A stretch of 64,000 nucleotides of DNA, taken from positions 54,511,378 through 54,575,377 of the forward strand of contig NC_057926.1 in assembly GCF_018873765.1 (NCBI RefSeq). The letters run 5' to 3'. This document shows, in pieces, positions 21,330 to 34,078 of this stretch. Origin of the DNA: Telopea speciosissima. Lineage: Eukaryota > Streptophyta > Magnoliopsida > Proteales > Proteaceae. Position 1 is the first letter of the stretch. Each line of letters starts with the position of its first letter. The notes beneath the pieces are model-generated. The model searched no databases. It was not told where the DNA came from and saw only the letters and a program-made list of their open reading frames with translations. The position numbers were made by a program, and so were the translations under genes.

Positions 21330-22610
21330 GTAAAGGTGTTAAATGGTCGGTTTGGTTTGATTTTTTCTTTTTTTTTGGGGGGAGGGGGGTTTAATATATA
21401 ATTGTTCGGTTTGATTTTGGACTGATGATTGATTGGTCCATGAAATCAAAATCACTGTCGATATTGTCGATTTAACCCAAAATTTTGCTACTAATTTCCC
21501 CAATCTCTTGATATGGTGGTTCTACATTGTGACGGGTGCATAATCAAGATAGGGCATCATATGGAGGATTGGTTTGGCATAAGGCTGGTGTGCCTATTTT
21601 TGTATATATATAATGGTGGTGGAAAAGACAACTTTGTACTGAATATGAAATTTCGATTGGTGTTATGTGTGGACAGAGAATTTCTAAAGAAAGAGTTCCC
21701 TACATTACCCGAGTGCAGTTTTAAGCAAATGAGGCCATGAGGAACTCCATTTGGAATCTGAAAAATAGAGGGATGAACTTTTATGACATATGACACCCCC
21801 TCACATGAAATTGTGATATATAAAGAGTGCGTAATTTCATTCTTGAGCTGACATTGTGCATAGCTTTTTCCCGAATTTCTATTAGATCTAATTCAAAACG
21901 TAATATTGACAATTTGAAAGGAAGAGCTCGAAGTTCTTGGGTGGTGTGGCACTTGAAGAGTGCAATTGTGCATCTGGTTGATAGACTACAATGGAAGCAA
22001 TTTTAGCACGTGTGATGGGAGTTGAACCAATCAGTGGATTATATGATTTCCTTCCAATTAGGGATGGATGAAATTATTTTTTATCCTTTAAATTTCCCTA
22101 ATGATCTTGAAGTCCTCTTAAAAAATGACGCTGACCAATATATTTACTACAGAATGTAATCTTCTTCTTAATTAAAGAAAATTGGGAAAGGTAGTTGTAT
22201 ACATGAGATTCTTCCATCAACTCCATCAAATAAAGGATGTAGGGGTTTTTATGTCATCTCAGATTAAATGTCAATTTGACATCATTATCGTGTACATGCA
22301 TGGTCATGCATGAAAACTTTTGCTATGAATATTTTTAACTATCAAAAATAAAATTGTCAGTTTTGGTCCCTTATCAGTTTTCTTCCTGGCCTCTTATATT
22401 TTATTTTCAATTTGGTTTTGATTTTTAGATGTTTTTTTATCGATGTTTTCTTATTTAGGTCCATTAAATCAGTTGTAGCGATTACTTTCAATCCCTTAAT
22501 GGTGTCCAAAAATCAAAACCAATACCGACTTGATAAAGAGCTCAATCGGTCGGTTTTGATATTTTCGATTCAAGCCGGTTGATATTTTCGGTTCACACCA
22601 ATAACTAACA
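21330..22610. mobile_element. Scattered hAT-like MITE fragments
   Basis: Around 21,335-21,480 (AAAGGTGTTAAATGGTCGGTTTGG start) and 22,495-22,600 (CGGTCGGTTTTGATATTTTCG) the sequence has the GGTTTGGTTT/AACCGA composition of decayed hAT MITEs. Between them I see no gene. The frame at 21,513-21,740 has no recognisable domain. Confidence 0.35.
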
Positions 22611-23190
22611 GCAAACTAACATCATTACTGTAGAGAGGGTAAATTGAGTTTTTTCAAAAATTAGGGGGTGATCTAAATTTTGTTTGTATATGAGGGGGTG
22701 ACATGTAATTTACCCTTCTATTTATTGTTTCTGCTTGCATTTGAACCCCAAAACAAAAATCCAGAAGTAGCACAGGAAAATGCTTGGAATCTTTCCTTCT
22801 CTTCTACTGCATTGGCCATGGTCCATACAGTGTCCATATCCATACATTCCATACCCATGATGTTGATGATGATGATCATCGTCATCATCATGATATTATC
22901 ATTCTAGATTGTACAGCATTGATTAATGTCATAAAAGGAGAGCCCCACTTTGCCTGGATTTTAATGATTTTAAAGTATGTGCAGAGCCTCAATGTCAAAT
23001 TATATTAGAATGATTCAAATTCCAGTTAAAATCAACATGAACCAACCCCGCTCTGTGATTTATCCATTTCTCATCAAATCATTCTTGTTGTATATATATG
23101 GGATGATTTTAGCTGTTTACCAAAAAAGGTGTATGGAGGATTTTAGGGACTAAGGGGTCGTCCCCCACACCAAACCCACCATATTTAATA
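22611..23190. other. Intergenic, nothing recognised
   Basis: No gene. A GATGATGATGATCATCGTCATCATCATGAT palindromic low-complexity patch lies at about 22,858-22,893. Confidence 0.5.
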
Positions 23191-23191
23191 C

Positions 23192-23337
23192 GATTCTTAT
23201 CACCCCCAGTACTGGGGGCATCCAATGCCCATCGTGCGGCTGGGCACCACCCATGTATGCACGGTGGGGCCCATTATGCACACATGGGCAGTGCCCAGCC
23301 GCACGATGGGCACTGGACCGCCCCCAATAATTTTCCT
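23192..23337. mobile_element. GC-rich hairpin MITE (miRNA-precursor-like foldback)
   Basis: Arms at 23,227-23,256 and 23,282-23,311 are complementary over about 28 of 30 positions (GCCCATCGTGCGGCTGGGCA against its mirror), separated by a 25-base loop containing GCACGGTGGGGCCC. The outer parts CCCCCAGTACTGGGGGC and CCCCCAATAATTTTCC match phrases in the double-hairpin insertion at 806-1120, so both belong to one family. Confidence 0.75.
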
Positions 23338-23949
23338 ATTTAATATAATGAACAGATTTAGTACTATTGGGTCTCAGAAAGTCTGTTTGTTCGTTAAAAT
23401 GGAAAATATTGTACACATTACACATGGATTCGAAAGTAAAAGAAAAATGTATTAGGAATATTTTCCAGCTATAGAAAGTTATGGTATCATTGTTAAGGGA
23501 GAGGGTTGGACATGCTGCTGGTTTTTTTGGTGCTAGCAGCTATGCCCAGCTTGAGAGGATGGGATGGGGAGGGTAGGGGGGTCATTTCCATGGGGGGGGG
23601 GGGGTTAGTAGAGAGACAGACAACATGACAAAATTAAAAGAAGGAAAAATGATCTACAAACTAGGGACCTTTATCCCCTGAGGTTTGCTGATCGGTACGG
23701 TTGTACAGTTCCTCTCATAGGGGGGGCTGAAATAAACATTCCACCTCCTGACCGAACACACTGCTCAGGTGGGGTCTATCTCCTTTTATTAGAGGCACTA
23801 GGGAACCATACCAAGCAGGGAACCGCAGGTGATAAAAATTCTACAAACTAGTGGATTGTAATAGAATCTTATATTACTCTCAGATGAAATGAAATACAAT
23901 TTATTATATTGTTTACATTGTTGATATAACACCCATGATCTACCACCGA

Positions 23950-24380
23950 TATGTAATGTCTCCCCCTTCCCTCTGGCTCTCCCTCTCCCTCCCCGTCTCT
24001 TGTTATCCCCTCCCATCCCCTTCCCGATGCCCCTCTAGCAATCCACACCCTCGCACCCTCTTCCCTGCCCCAACCCCAGACCCACCACATCCCTGCTCTG
24101 CAACTCTTTCCTTCCCTATGCCCACCCCTGCCCTTTGCTCCCTCTCCCTCATCCCTCCCTATCCCCGTTTGCCTCAACCCCATCCCACCCCTGTAACTCC
24201 CCTCTTCTCACCCTCGTCCCCCTCTTGTGCCCACCCCAACCTCATGCCCGCTACCCTTGGTTCCCCTTGGAGTGGGGAGAGAGAAAGAGAGAGATGTTGA
24301 GGGTGGAGGGTTTGCATAAATGGGGGTGGGGGCCGTGGGGCGTAGGTGAGAGTAGTTGGGGAGGGGGGGGGGGCATTAGT
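23950..24380. repeat. Pyrimidine-rich low-complexity tract
   Basis: From 23,955 to about 24,260 the plus strand is dominated by CCCT/CCCCAC, then turns abruptly to GGGGTGGGG-type purine-rich sequence to 24,375. Frames of 100-120 codons exist on both strands, but they encode Pro/Ser/His or Gly/Arg/Glu runs and are not genes. The strand switch could let the two halves fold together. Confidence 0.7.
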
Positions 24381-24389
24381 CATAGATGA

Positions 24390-25800
24390 AGTTGGAAATA
24401 TTTTCAGTCTTAAATAGAATTTGTTAATAAATAATTCCAGTCATAATATTTCAAACATGAGGTATCCCAAACATAGTTTCTTAAACATTGGGTACTTCAC
24501 TATAATTTACCCGATTGATTTTATAGGTAGATTGTAGCATCACAAATGTGTTGTCAAGCTTAACATTATGTTCCAATTGATATTTGCAATGTGACACCCT
24601 AACTTGTCCTCAAATTTAGTGAACAAGTAGGTATTACCATCCCCTATCTATCTATGAAATTGTATCTCAATCCAAATTTTATGTATATAAAGAGAAAATA
24701 TGTCAAAGTATGGTTAAAAGTCAAAGGTAAGAGCCAAAATTGTGAGCCATCCAAAGTACATTGGATCAATTGAATATTAATTGGGATTATGATTGAGTTT
24801 GACCACAAAATTTGACATGTATTTAATCCATGAGCCCTATCTATCCATAAGGTTGGAAGCTGCCACATCATTAATCCACAGCCAAAATCAATTGCGACAC
24901 ACCTGTGTATGTACACAGTCGTGCCGTACAAAGGGGTGAGGGTAATTGTACATCTCCTCTCTCCCCCCATCCAATGGTTACGTGGCCATGCATAAAACCT
25001 TTTATCATAAATGAATGATATTAAGTACCCAAAAGACATCTACCTTGTTTCTTCGAGGTAGCACTAGACAGAGCTGATTACTAATTTATATGTAAGGGAG
25101 AGGTATATACACATTGCTCGTTTATATTGACATCTTACAAGGCAAACCGATAATAGTAGAGAAATGATATATTTAATGAGGATAGAGAAGAAGGATCCGC
25201 ATGACCACATATTCAATGAGAAAAGAGGAGAGAGATTGCGCGGGGGAAGTGCGCACTGACAATGTATATTTCCTTTTCCCTATATGTAATGTTGCAAACA
25301 CTCCTTCAAATTTTTACATTTTGATGATTAAAATTAAATACAGTTGGGTTACAGTACAAAGAGGCAGCAAATGATCTCAACCAAGAAAAATTGGGAGGCC
25401 TTCTTTTTCCCCTCATCTGTATCTGTCTTCTCTATGTTAGTGGTAAACACCAAATTCAGCCATAAGCCACGTTTGCTCACGAGGCCACGCAACTGATTAA
25501 AGCCAGCAAAAGAGAATTCTCTTTATGTGAGAATAAACGACAATAATGAGAAGTGAAGAGCAATTACTATGCTCTATTAAATACAAGAGCAGCAACTCCA
25601 GATGTTTCCATCTCAAGTCAATGTAACTGATTAAAGGAAATCATTTTTCCAAAACCATTTTATCTTAAAACACACAACTTTCCAAGATTGGAAGCATGGG
25701 TTCAATAGATTATTTGTGTTCTTCAATTGGGTCTGTACTGCAACGTTCGTTTTTGTGTTTTTTTAATAAATTTGGAACAGAATATGTGTAACCTTCGGTG
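24390..25800. other. Intergenic, nothing recognised
   Basis: A+T-rich sequence. The minus-strand frame 24,644-25,039 has no recognisable domain and I do not call it. Confidence 0.5.
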
Positions 25801-25814
25801 TATTTTTTGGAGTG

Positions 25815-26415
25815 AAACAACACCACCACCCAAGCCATATCTCAACTTAATGAGGTCGGCTACTTGGATCTAATAAGATGCAATAGATTAAAAATACGAA
25901 GTAATTGGGGTGGGGAATAAGATGGACACAGCTAAAAGGGTGTTGATAGAATAACATAAAAGAAATAAAGGGAAGGGGGAGGGGAGGAACAAACAACATC
26001 GACATAAAATCTAGGGCATCAACCCTTCTGAGCTACTTATCGCTTCTTAACTACCCAACATATCTGCTTTAGGTCTCAGAGGTGTGAATACAAAAAACAA
26101 CATCACAACAACAAAGATCAACTAAATGGGGCCCACCGCATGGATCTTTGATCTCCAATCAACTCTATTTGCGGTCATACAAAGAATAAGACCTAAGCTA
26201 AGCATGTCTGTCTTAACCACTTCTCCTAATGTTATCTTAGGTCTGCCCCTCGTTCTTTCGGATCCTTCAATTGTGATCATGTCGCTCCTTCTGACTGGGG
26301 CACCTGAAGGCCTCTGTTGAACATGGCCAAACCACCTCAAATGACTCTCTCTCAGTTTTTGGAGTGAAAGCACCATTGAAATTAGAAGGATGTGAAGAAT
26401 GGTCAACTGGTTCAA
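25815..26415 (-). mobile_element. Two RTE-type LINE fragments with the 3' end of ORF2
   Basis: On the minus strand, 26,122-26,361 encodes LRESHLRWFGHVQQRPSGAP followed by VRRSDMITIEGSERTRGRPK and a VVKTDMLSLGL-like end. This is the recognisable C-terminal end of plant RTE/BovB-like LINE ORF2. On the plus strand the tail reads AACAACATCACAACAACAAAG then AAATGGGGCCCACCGCATGGATC. A second tail fragment (ACCACCACCCAAGCC, CTTAATGAGGTCGGCTACTTGGATC) lies at 25,815-25,875. Both are 5'-truncated and inactive. Confidence 0.8.
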
Positions 26416-26708
26416 TCACCTGGTCAAGAATGGAAAATCATCTTCTTCAACTCTTATGACACAAAGAAGCACTAGGGTCTCACCTGCAGAAACCACATTA
26501 GTAGCCATCCTGTAACTAATGCTTAAAATTTTAGGTGATCTACAAGATTAATAGGATAGAAATAGATTCAAAATTTTGTAACTTTTTACAAGACAAGTTT
26601 CCTGAAAAAATTGGGATTTATACAAATTTGGTGAATTACAGGATCGTTACTATCACCTCAGGGAATATATGAGGTAACCTTTTTTTAACTGAAGGTCTAG
26701 ATCAAATA

Positions 26709-29700
26709 TCATTCAAGAAGTTTATTACATGTCCCAACACCAACAGCTGCAGCAAGATGCCAAGCAGCATGAAGGTATGGTGTGCTGGGAAAAACATCAT
26801 CAGCAACAAAAAGAACCCCACTCAAAAGAGATGATATTTTATGCAGGTTGTGGGCCATTCTCAGATCTGGTTCCTTCAATGCTCTTTCCGCAAATGCTAC
26901 CTGGAAGAACAAATAAAAAGATAAATTCATCCTGGTGAAAAAACAGAATGAGCCCTGAAGGTGTCGAAACGGCATTGTGCCTACATATATTTTCAGAGGA
27001 TTACTACAGTAACTATGGCAAGAAATTAAAAGCATCACCCATGTGGATTGATCTCAGGTGTGACAGGGCAGTTTTGCAACTCACAATTGTTAATCCCACA
27101 TCGATTGTGAGTGACAAATCCCTTTCCTAATATGCCTGTGAACATCCTCCTCTCACCAAATCGGTCTTTTGAGATGGAGATTTACATGGTATCAGAGCAG
27201 GTTACATCCTGCCTCCCTTCCATTTTCCATCCACGTGTACGGTGGTGGTTCCAACCCACCAACACATAAAGGGGGAGTGTTCATCCCACATCGATTATGA
27301 CTGAGAAATCCCTTTCCTAATGTACCTGTGAACAGCCTCCTCTCATCAGTCGGTTTTTTGAATCGCTCCAGTCATTGCCAAAAACTCAGTTACAAACTGA
27401 GAAGAAAGCAGATGATAAAAGTGCCCACAAGAGGGGTCAACTCACCTCAGACTGGGGTTATAATAATGGCACTATAATAGTGCGCCAGACCAGAAAAAAC
27501 AGAAACCAAGAATAAAAATCCATGTAGCAGCATCACAAGAGCATACAAAACAAAAGGAAGGGCTAGTGAGATTGGGCTTCACGGACTACAGGAAAGGAAC
27601 AAGGGATGACAAAGCTTCCAGCTAAAGGTGTGCATACTGGTAGGTAGATATCAATGTAGGTTGCATGAAAACGATATAAAATTCACTGGTCTAACAGAGA
27701 AAAAAACTTCAAATTACACACATTGCTCGAATTTCTAGAAAAAGCACAAACAAAAACACTCCAGGGACATCAGCAACAAGGAAACAGATCTGAATAACTG
27801 CAAAACATATTAAAAAATCACATTTCATAGAGGAATCTGAGAAGTCATAAATCTGGAGCAATAGTACTTGATTCCTTTAATTTTTCCTAGTGCATGTTAT
27901 GTAAGATGAAATTTCATTTGTCCCTTGAAGACCAGTCCATGGAATTAGATCGAAAACATATAGAGTGGATCATTTCATAGTTACCAGTAAGCACGAGACG
28001 ATGATTGCTACCCTAATTAGAGAATAAAGGTTCATCCAAACACCCAGATGCCAACAGAATGGGTATATGACAAAGATTTCTCAACCTGCTGATGAGTTAA
28101 AGGATAGAAAAACATCAACTGGCCAGGCATGTGTACATTACGAGATCAGACATGTTGTATGGAGAAAATAAGAACAAGAGAAAGAGGACACCAGAACTTA
28201 GGAGAACATCGAGTAAACAGACTTGGAGAAATGCTCAATGGAGTTCATCACAGTCAATAACACAGTCCCCACATAAGAACTCTATGAAATTCTAACCCAC
28301 CATTTGCACCAGATTACCATACATTTTAAAGGAGTTGAAGGCACTAGATGAACATAAGCTCACTGTCTAAAACTGTATGCCACCTCACAAGATGCATCAG
28401 CTATGACACTAGTGCATACTGTCACCAAAAAAAAAGTTAAAAAAAAATGAGATATTTATAATGTACATGTTATTTGCCCCATCTAACAATGAGAGATAAA
28501 ATTTAGATCCGTAAAAATCAAATAATTAAGCCATTTTACAGGGAAAATTATTAGGGGGTGAAGGCAAAAACAATTGCAAATTTTCGACAAGGGGACCTGT
28601 AATGCAGCTAGGATAAAAATACCGTGTAACCATTCACAGATGACTTTATGAATCAACACTGAAATATATATCAACACTGTGTAAAACGAATCCCAAATTC
28701 AAATTCAAATTCTGTAATGATTTGGGGGTCGGGGGGTTAACATTGCAGAGAAGGGTAAACAGCTGATTACCTCCATTAACCCAGTGTGAACAACTGAAAC
28801 CATTAAAGGCTGGAAAGGTAAAAATACAGCAGAAGCTGCAGTCAACAACTTAGGATTCTCATTCCTTAGTGCACTTGAAAGACACTGCAGAAAAAAAAAT
28901 AATTAAAAAGAGTTTAATTAATCATCATAAAAGGATCTTAATCTTCCAGTGGAAAACACATAAGTATGGGCAATAAAAAAACAAGCAGGTTAATAATCTA
29001 TCAGGGAAGAGTAATGAAACTTAGGAAACGAATGAGGTACTACTCTTCATGTAACAACAACAACAAACTAAGCCTTATCCCATCTAAATGGGGTCAGCTA
29101 CATGGATCCTTGCAGTTGCAAAACAAAGCAAGAAAAAAGACGAAATGAAGCCACAAGAGATGAGAAGTGCGAAAAGAGAAATGAAAGTAAATGAAAGTAA
29201 GAGGAAATAGGCCCAGCCCAGGAAGTCAAGGAAGTCTCAGCTACTACTCTTCATAAGATGCAACTGTATGCACTGAGCAACTACATTATGCATCAACCAG
29301 CAGACAAGGACATAAAAAATCTGAAATATTATTAGTCATCGTCAGATAATTACTTCTGGTAGGCACATTTATGGATGATATGGCATCAACTTCAGCAAGG
29401 GACTGATGCCTTCCCTGCAAGATCATTTTCTGATCATTCATAACATTAAATATGGAATGCTAATTTGTAAAAAATCAGATCCATTCTCCTGATATATAAA
29501 ATAGCTTAAATAGCATGTAAGTACCACCATCGGTAATGGTTTATGTAGACTGGATTTCAATTGGATGTATGAGACTATATATTCTCCATTTACCAGAAAT
29601 GCATTGGTTCTCCTCAAACATATATTTTAAACAGCACTAAACTTACAAGGCAACAAAGAGTTCCAGTACCTCACACACAAGACAGAGAAGAAAGTTCATC

Positions 29701-32700
29701 TTCGTTCACTATTGCTTGCTAAGAACTCTCTAATATATTTAATAAAGTAATCATTACTTAATGAATGTATTACAGTGTGCAGGAAACCACTTAACTAAAT
29801 CCTAATCTAAAAGGACATAAAAACAATTCATGAGTCTTACACTAGACCTAAGAATCAAAAGATCAAATAAAAAAGAACCCGTGTTGCAATTAGTTTCGCA
29901 ATTTAACTATACAAACCTACTAATGAAGAAACTCAAATAATAATACATGAACTTTCAATGAAGAACAATTTTTGCTTAATCTAACTGCAGAGGTTTCCTT
30001 GATGGCCAAAAGATAAGCTTACCTTGAAACACCAAATATCTAGCAACGGGTAGGTCTGTTCTCAAAGTTCATGGACATGTTGTCCACATCACCATCAATC
30101 AGTCTAATAAGCGTCAGCCTAATCTGATTTTAATGGAGATCTAAAGCTCTGAAATTGGTCGAAAATTCAACATTGGAAACTTTAGGTCAACTTTAGCTCA
30201 ACTTTGGAAAAGACGAGGACAAATGCCATCACATAATGGTCATAAAGCAAAGACAAGTCCAAAACTTGTGGGTAATTAAAGGAGGGTGCTTCCCATCCAA
30301 TAGTCTGTTTGACTAAAGGAACCTTCCACATGGCTTAAAAGAGGACAGCCAAGATAAGATTATCTCATCAGGGCCATAAAGTGGCCATTTTCCCTTACTA
30401 TTGTTATACTTTAATAATTAATCCAGCATTAGAATCTAATAAATAAAGAAAGTTACAACATAGACACTCATCAGCATTAAGCCACACATGAGAAATTTCA
30501 AATACTCAGCTAGATCAATTGCGCTTCTCATGTTCTGCAAGATGATCCCTGCTTATGTTATGCATTGACTTGTTCGCATTCAGATCCGAGGATAAATAGC
30601 ACTACTAACATAAGAAGTACTTTTCTATTCTCATCTCATTTTCACCTTTTTAATAGCTGAAGTTTCATCCCCTACATCTATTCAGAAGGTTCTTGCTATT
30701 TGTCACAGAAACTATACTGTAATCTTCAGCCCTTTGTCCCCATGTAGGAACAAAATTGAAAGAATGAAGATAAAATGTAAGGTGGAAGGGGGAAAAAATA
30801 GAGAATATGAGTTTTAAAAAAAAAGTCCACAAATTTTGATCTTAAAAAAAAAGCAGAAACAGAAAAAGATAAAAGAATAAATAAGAAGCTTATGCTACTG
30901 CTGTTATCTTGATATTTTATTTTGGGGTTTTATGTTTTGTCTTTGTAAATCAGCGGGAGCATTTTACATGTACGGCTGCTTTAGTTGTTTGAGTCAACCT
31001 TGACTAGTCATTTCCTTTACTGATCTAGAGAGAATCTTTTTCTTGTTCTCATTATTTAGACATTTTATTACTTGACCTATAAATATGCACAAATATGGAC
31101 CAAAATCAGGGTCCTTCAAAATATTCCCACTTCAAAGGCAATGGACAAGGGATGGATCACTTTGATGAAATTTTATTTATCTACTTCAATCTGCACCCAA
31201 CCCCGTAAAAAATAAAACACGATGGAACAATTGGCAGGGAATCAACACCACTAGCCTTTTAAGAATTTCATAGTTATTGTAGGAGAGACAAATCTTCACA
31301 CACTAAAATGTAGTAAAAGAAACTAACCCTACGTTCAAAAAGGTGAATGCACCAACATATTTCACGATTAAACGTGGTGACCATGATTAATTTAAATAAC
31401 ATAAACAACTAAATTTGTACAGGTAATGCCACTTTAGTTCTGCATGATATCCAGATTGAACCGTAAAGTTGTACAAATTTCACAATTGATTTCACATTTT
31501 TGTTCTGCAAGCCACATATTTCCACTAAAATGCATTCATTCATGGTCGTCCTCCTAAGCATTATGCATCTATTTTGTTTTAAGCGTTGAAGCATGAGCTT
31601 CAACCAAGTGGTAGGCATTCAAAGTTGAATGGTAGAATCAGGTAAATGGCAAAATACGTCAGAAACATTTATAATGCTGGCATTGCCAAGTCAAATTAAA
31701 GAAAAGATGTTTTTCGGTTTAACTGCATAAGTTAAATTATTCACATAGCAATATAACATGCTAAAATTTATTCAGCTTAATTGAAGCTTGATATTTCATA
31801 ATAAGATCTTATCACAATCTTTTATAAACTACAAATCCTGTTCCCAAACAATTCTTAAAATCAACTCTAACTTACAACTGTTGCAGTGGCTATCATTGTA
31901 TAATCGACCCATCTTAGATACTTCCTCAGTTCTCCTCTTGAAGAATGGTACAAACTTGAAGCAACTCCAACTCCAATTAACGAATTAGCATATAGTTTAC
32001 TACTCAAATTCTTCCTGAAACCTTAGTAAACACAGTTATCGGACACAATGATTTAATGCAAGGTTTTGAAGTCAATATCTAAGTAACAAGGAGATCTTGT
32101 ATTCTTGCCTTGGGGTATGGATTCCAAGGATAATAAAAGGAAGTGAAGTGAGCACATTAGCAATTGTCTCTATCAGGTTGTGATCACCTAAAACATGCAA
32201 AATTTTAAAAGAAATAGATAAGCAAATAGAAATAGACATCTATGGAATGTTCGAGAATTAATGCAACGACAGATAGCAGTAGGACAGTTGGACTGATAGT
32301 GCTTTAGGATCACAATATGGTAAATACCAAACAAAGTAAGCTGTCTTAGGAGTACCTTGAATATTACAGCGGATAGGCCTCAGGCATGGTGGCCTCTGCT
32401 GCCAAATGCGTCTGGAAAAAGATGCACAGAATAAATGAGCTGTTTTAATTTGTATTCCGAAAGACTTCCAAACTACATAAAATGGTATTCCATATAATGA
32501 AATTTGGCCATGTTTAGTGTTATCTTATATTCGCTTGTCTTAATATGTGTATTCAGTTAGATCTTAATTTTATCTTACATCTCTCTTGCTTGCAACCATT
32601 ATTTATAGGGTGTGGCTCCACAAGGTGAGCAACTTGTAGAGAAGTCTTTGTTTGTGTGTGTGTGTGTGTGTTTTCTGTCAAGTGGCAGCTTAGTTGGCAC

Positions 32701-34078
32701 TCAAATTTTATGGTTGTAGCCAATAATCACCATTGAATCAATTGAATGTTTCAGCTTAAAAGCATCACACCATCTAACATAATCAACAAGTCAATATTGA
32801 TCAAGATTCAGATGGCAGATGATTCTAGGGGCAATGATTTAATACGCAGTGGCTCACATGATTTTGGCTTCAAAACCTGATAGATGGACAAACCACATGG
32901 TCCTCTATCTATCTAATATTGAATAAGCACATCAGCCCTCCAAGGCCCCACTGCTTTAACTTCTGAAAATACATGAGAGAAAATCCACTAGATGGCAGGC
33001 CATACGGTTGAAATAGGTCCAAAATTCTGACAGGTAGACAACTCAAGGGGTGCTCAATCTTTCCAATAGTTGGACTGGCAAAATGAACCCCTACATGGCA
33101 GAAATAGCAGCCAAGAGATTTCTCCCAGTGGGTGCTCACCTAGAGAACCTTTGGATCCTTACATATCATTTATATAATTTCATATCTATCACCTAATCCA
33201 ATTCTCAGCACCTTCATAACGTCTCTCTTCCCTTCCCTCTCAACAACTCTTTTTTTTACTTTCCCAATATCCCTCAACGTCTCCCTCCTTAAGTCCCCCA
33301 TCCCAACATCTCTCTCTCCCTCCTCCCCTATTTCTATATTTGTAACTTGTTTTGAAAAGAGTTAGTAATTTGATTTCTACCTTTTACCTTTGGTTGTGCT
33401 TTGTAAACCCCATTGTGAGTTTGAGATCCTATAGTGGTGAAAGAGTCCCACACTTGAGTGAGTACCCAAGAGGCCCAGAGTTAAGCAGTCCTCTTTGACC
33501 CTTGAGTTAAGTGGTCCTCTCTGACCCTTTTTATCCTCTACTTGGTTCCTCATTTGCCATACAATTCTTCTCCATCTTCCATCTTATTATGCCTTTTCAT
33601 TTTGAGCGGCATCACATGCTATGTGGACTGAACGGAAGTAGGTGTTTCAGGTTTGCTGCATTTAGTGCACCAGACACTTTGTGTCTGCCACCATTATTCC
33701 GAACCAAAATCTACATAATTTACTTATATTCTTCTACATGAGGTAAAATGTGAAGGAAAAATAACAGTTCTAAATTTCAGAATTCTAAGAGTGACTAAAT
33801 TAGCTTCTGAAGCAATGCAAAATTCATAAACAATACAGAATAGATAAGACTTATAAGTATAAGCTGATACTTTGCACTAGATAGGTTAAAAAGTTTCTTA
33901 GAACTCACTGCATTAATAGTGTCTGATTAGCTCCAAAAGCTGAACCTTCAGAGATGGACTGATTCAATTCCCCATGTTGAGGAATCTCTTCTGCTACAAA
34001 TGGTGAACGAGATGCCAGATGCACTCCATGAACCCCCTCAAGGGCGCTAGAAGAATTTATTGCACTCTGAGGATTCAT
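26709..34078 (-). CDS. Uncharacterised multi-pass membrane protein with CREST-hydrolase-like motifs
   Basis: Six exons on the minus strand: 34,078-33,909, 32,411-32,356, 32,187-32,109, 32,014-31,876, 28,884-28,771 and 26,900-26,709; 750 bp, 249 residues, all phases consistent. The exon 3 donor is AAG|GCAAGA, a GC-AG intron; the others are GT-AG. Residues 1-75 are hydrophilic. After that come hydrophobic segments (NVLTSLPFIILGI, YANSLIGVGVASSLY, YTMIATATVCL, AASAVFLPFQPLMV, ISSLLSGVLFVADDV, AAWHLAAAVGVG). S121-x3-H125 (SSLYH), D139 (WVDYT) and H230-x3-H234 (HAAWH) have the order and spacing of the CREST superfamily (alkaline ceramidases, PAQR, Per1, TMEM8), whose members are proven or predicted metal-dependent membrane lipid hydrolases. 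I recall close plant homologues but no established function. Catalytic activity is inference. Intron 5 holds a TRIM retrotransposon. Confidence 0.85.
27088..27362 (+). mobile_element. TRIM (terminal-repeat retrotransposon in miniature) inside an intron
   Basis: Two direct repeats of about 85-99 bp, 27,088-27,186 and 27,278-27,362, both begin TGTT/CATCCCACATCGATT and share AAATCCCTTTCCTAAT and CCTCCTCTCA. Immediately after the first is TGGTATCAGAGCAGG (27,187), the primer-binding site for initiator tRNA-Met. Immediately before the second is the purine tract AAAGGGGGAG (27,268). The inner part is only about 91 bp with no coding capacity. The 3' end of the second repeat is diverged and no target duplication is visible, so the copy is old. 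It lies in the last intron of the membrane-protein gene, in the opposite orientation. Confidence 0.85.
29054..29112 (-). mobile_element. RTE LINE tail fragment in intron
   Basis: AACAACAACAACAAACTAAGC followed by CTTATCCCATCTAAATGGGG and GTCAGCTACATGGATCC is the reverse complement of the consensus plant RTE 3' end. It lies within intron 4 of the gene at 26,709-34,078. Confidence 0.65.
32653..32672. repeat. TG microsatellite in intron 1
   Basis: About ten TG dinucleotides inside intron 1 of the membrane-protein gene. Confidence 0.85.

Noticed and set aside
23935-24300. 121-codon Pro/Ser/His-rich frame and the opposite Gly/Arg-rich frame
   Set aside because: Both come from a pyrimidine-rich low-complexity tract.
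29351-29420. Apparent minus-strand exon (GRHQSLAEVDAISSINVPTR) inside the CREST-like gene
   Set aside because: Its phase does not fit either neighbour, while exon 4 (31,876-32,014) joins exon 5 (28,771-28,884) in phase without it.
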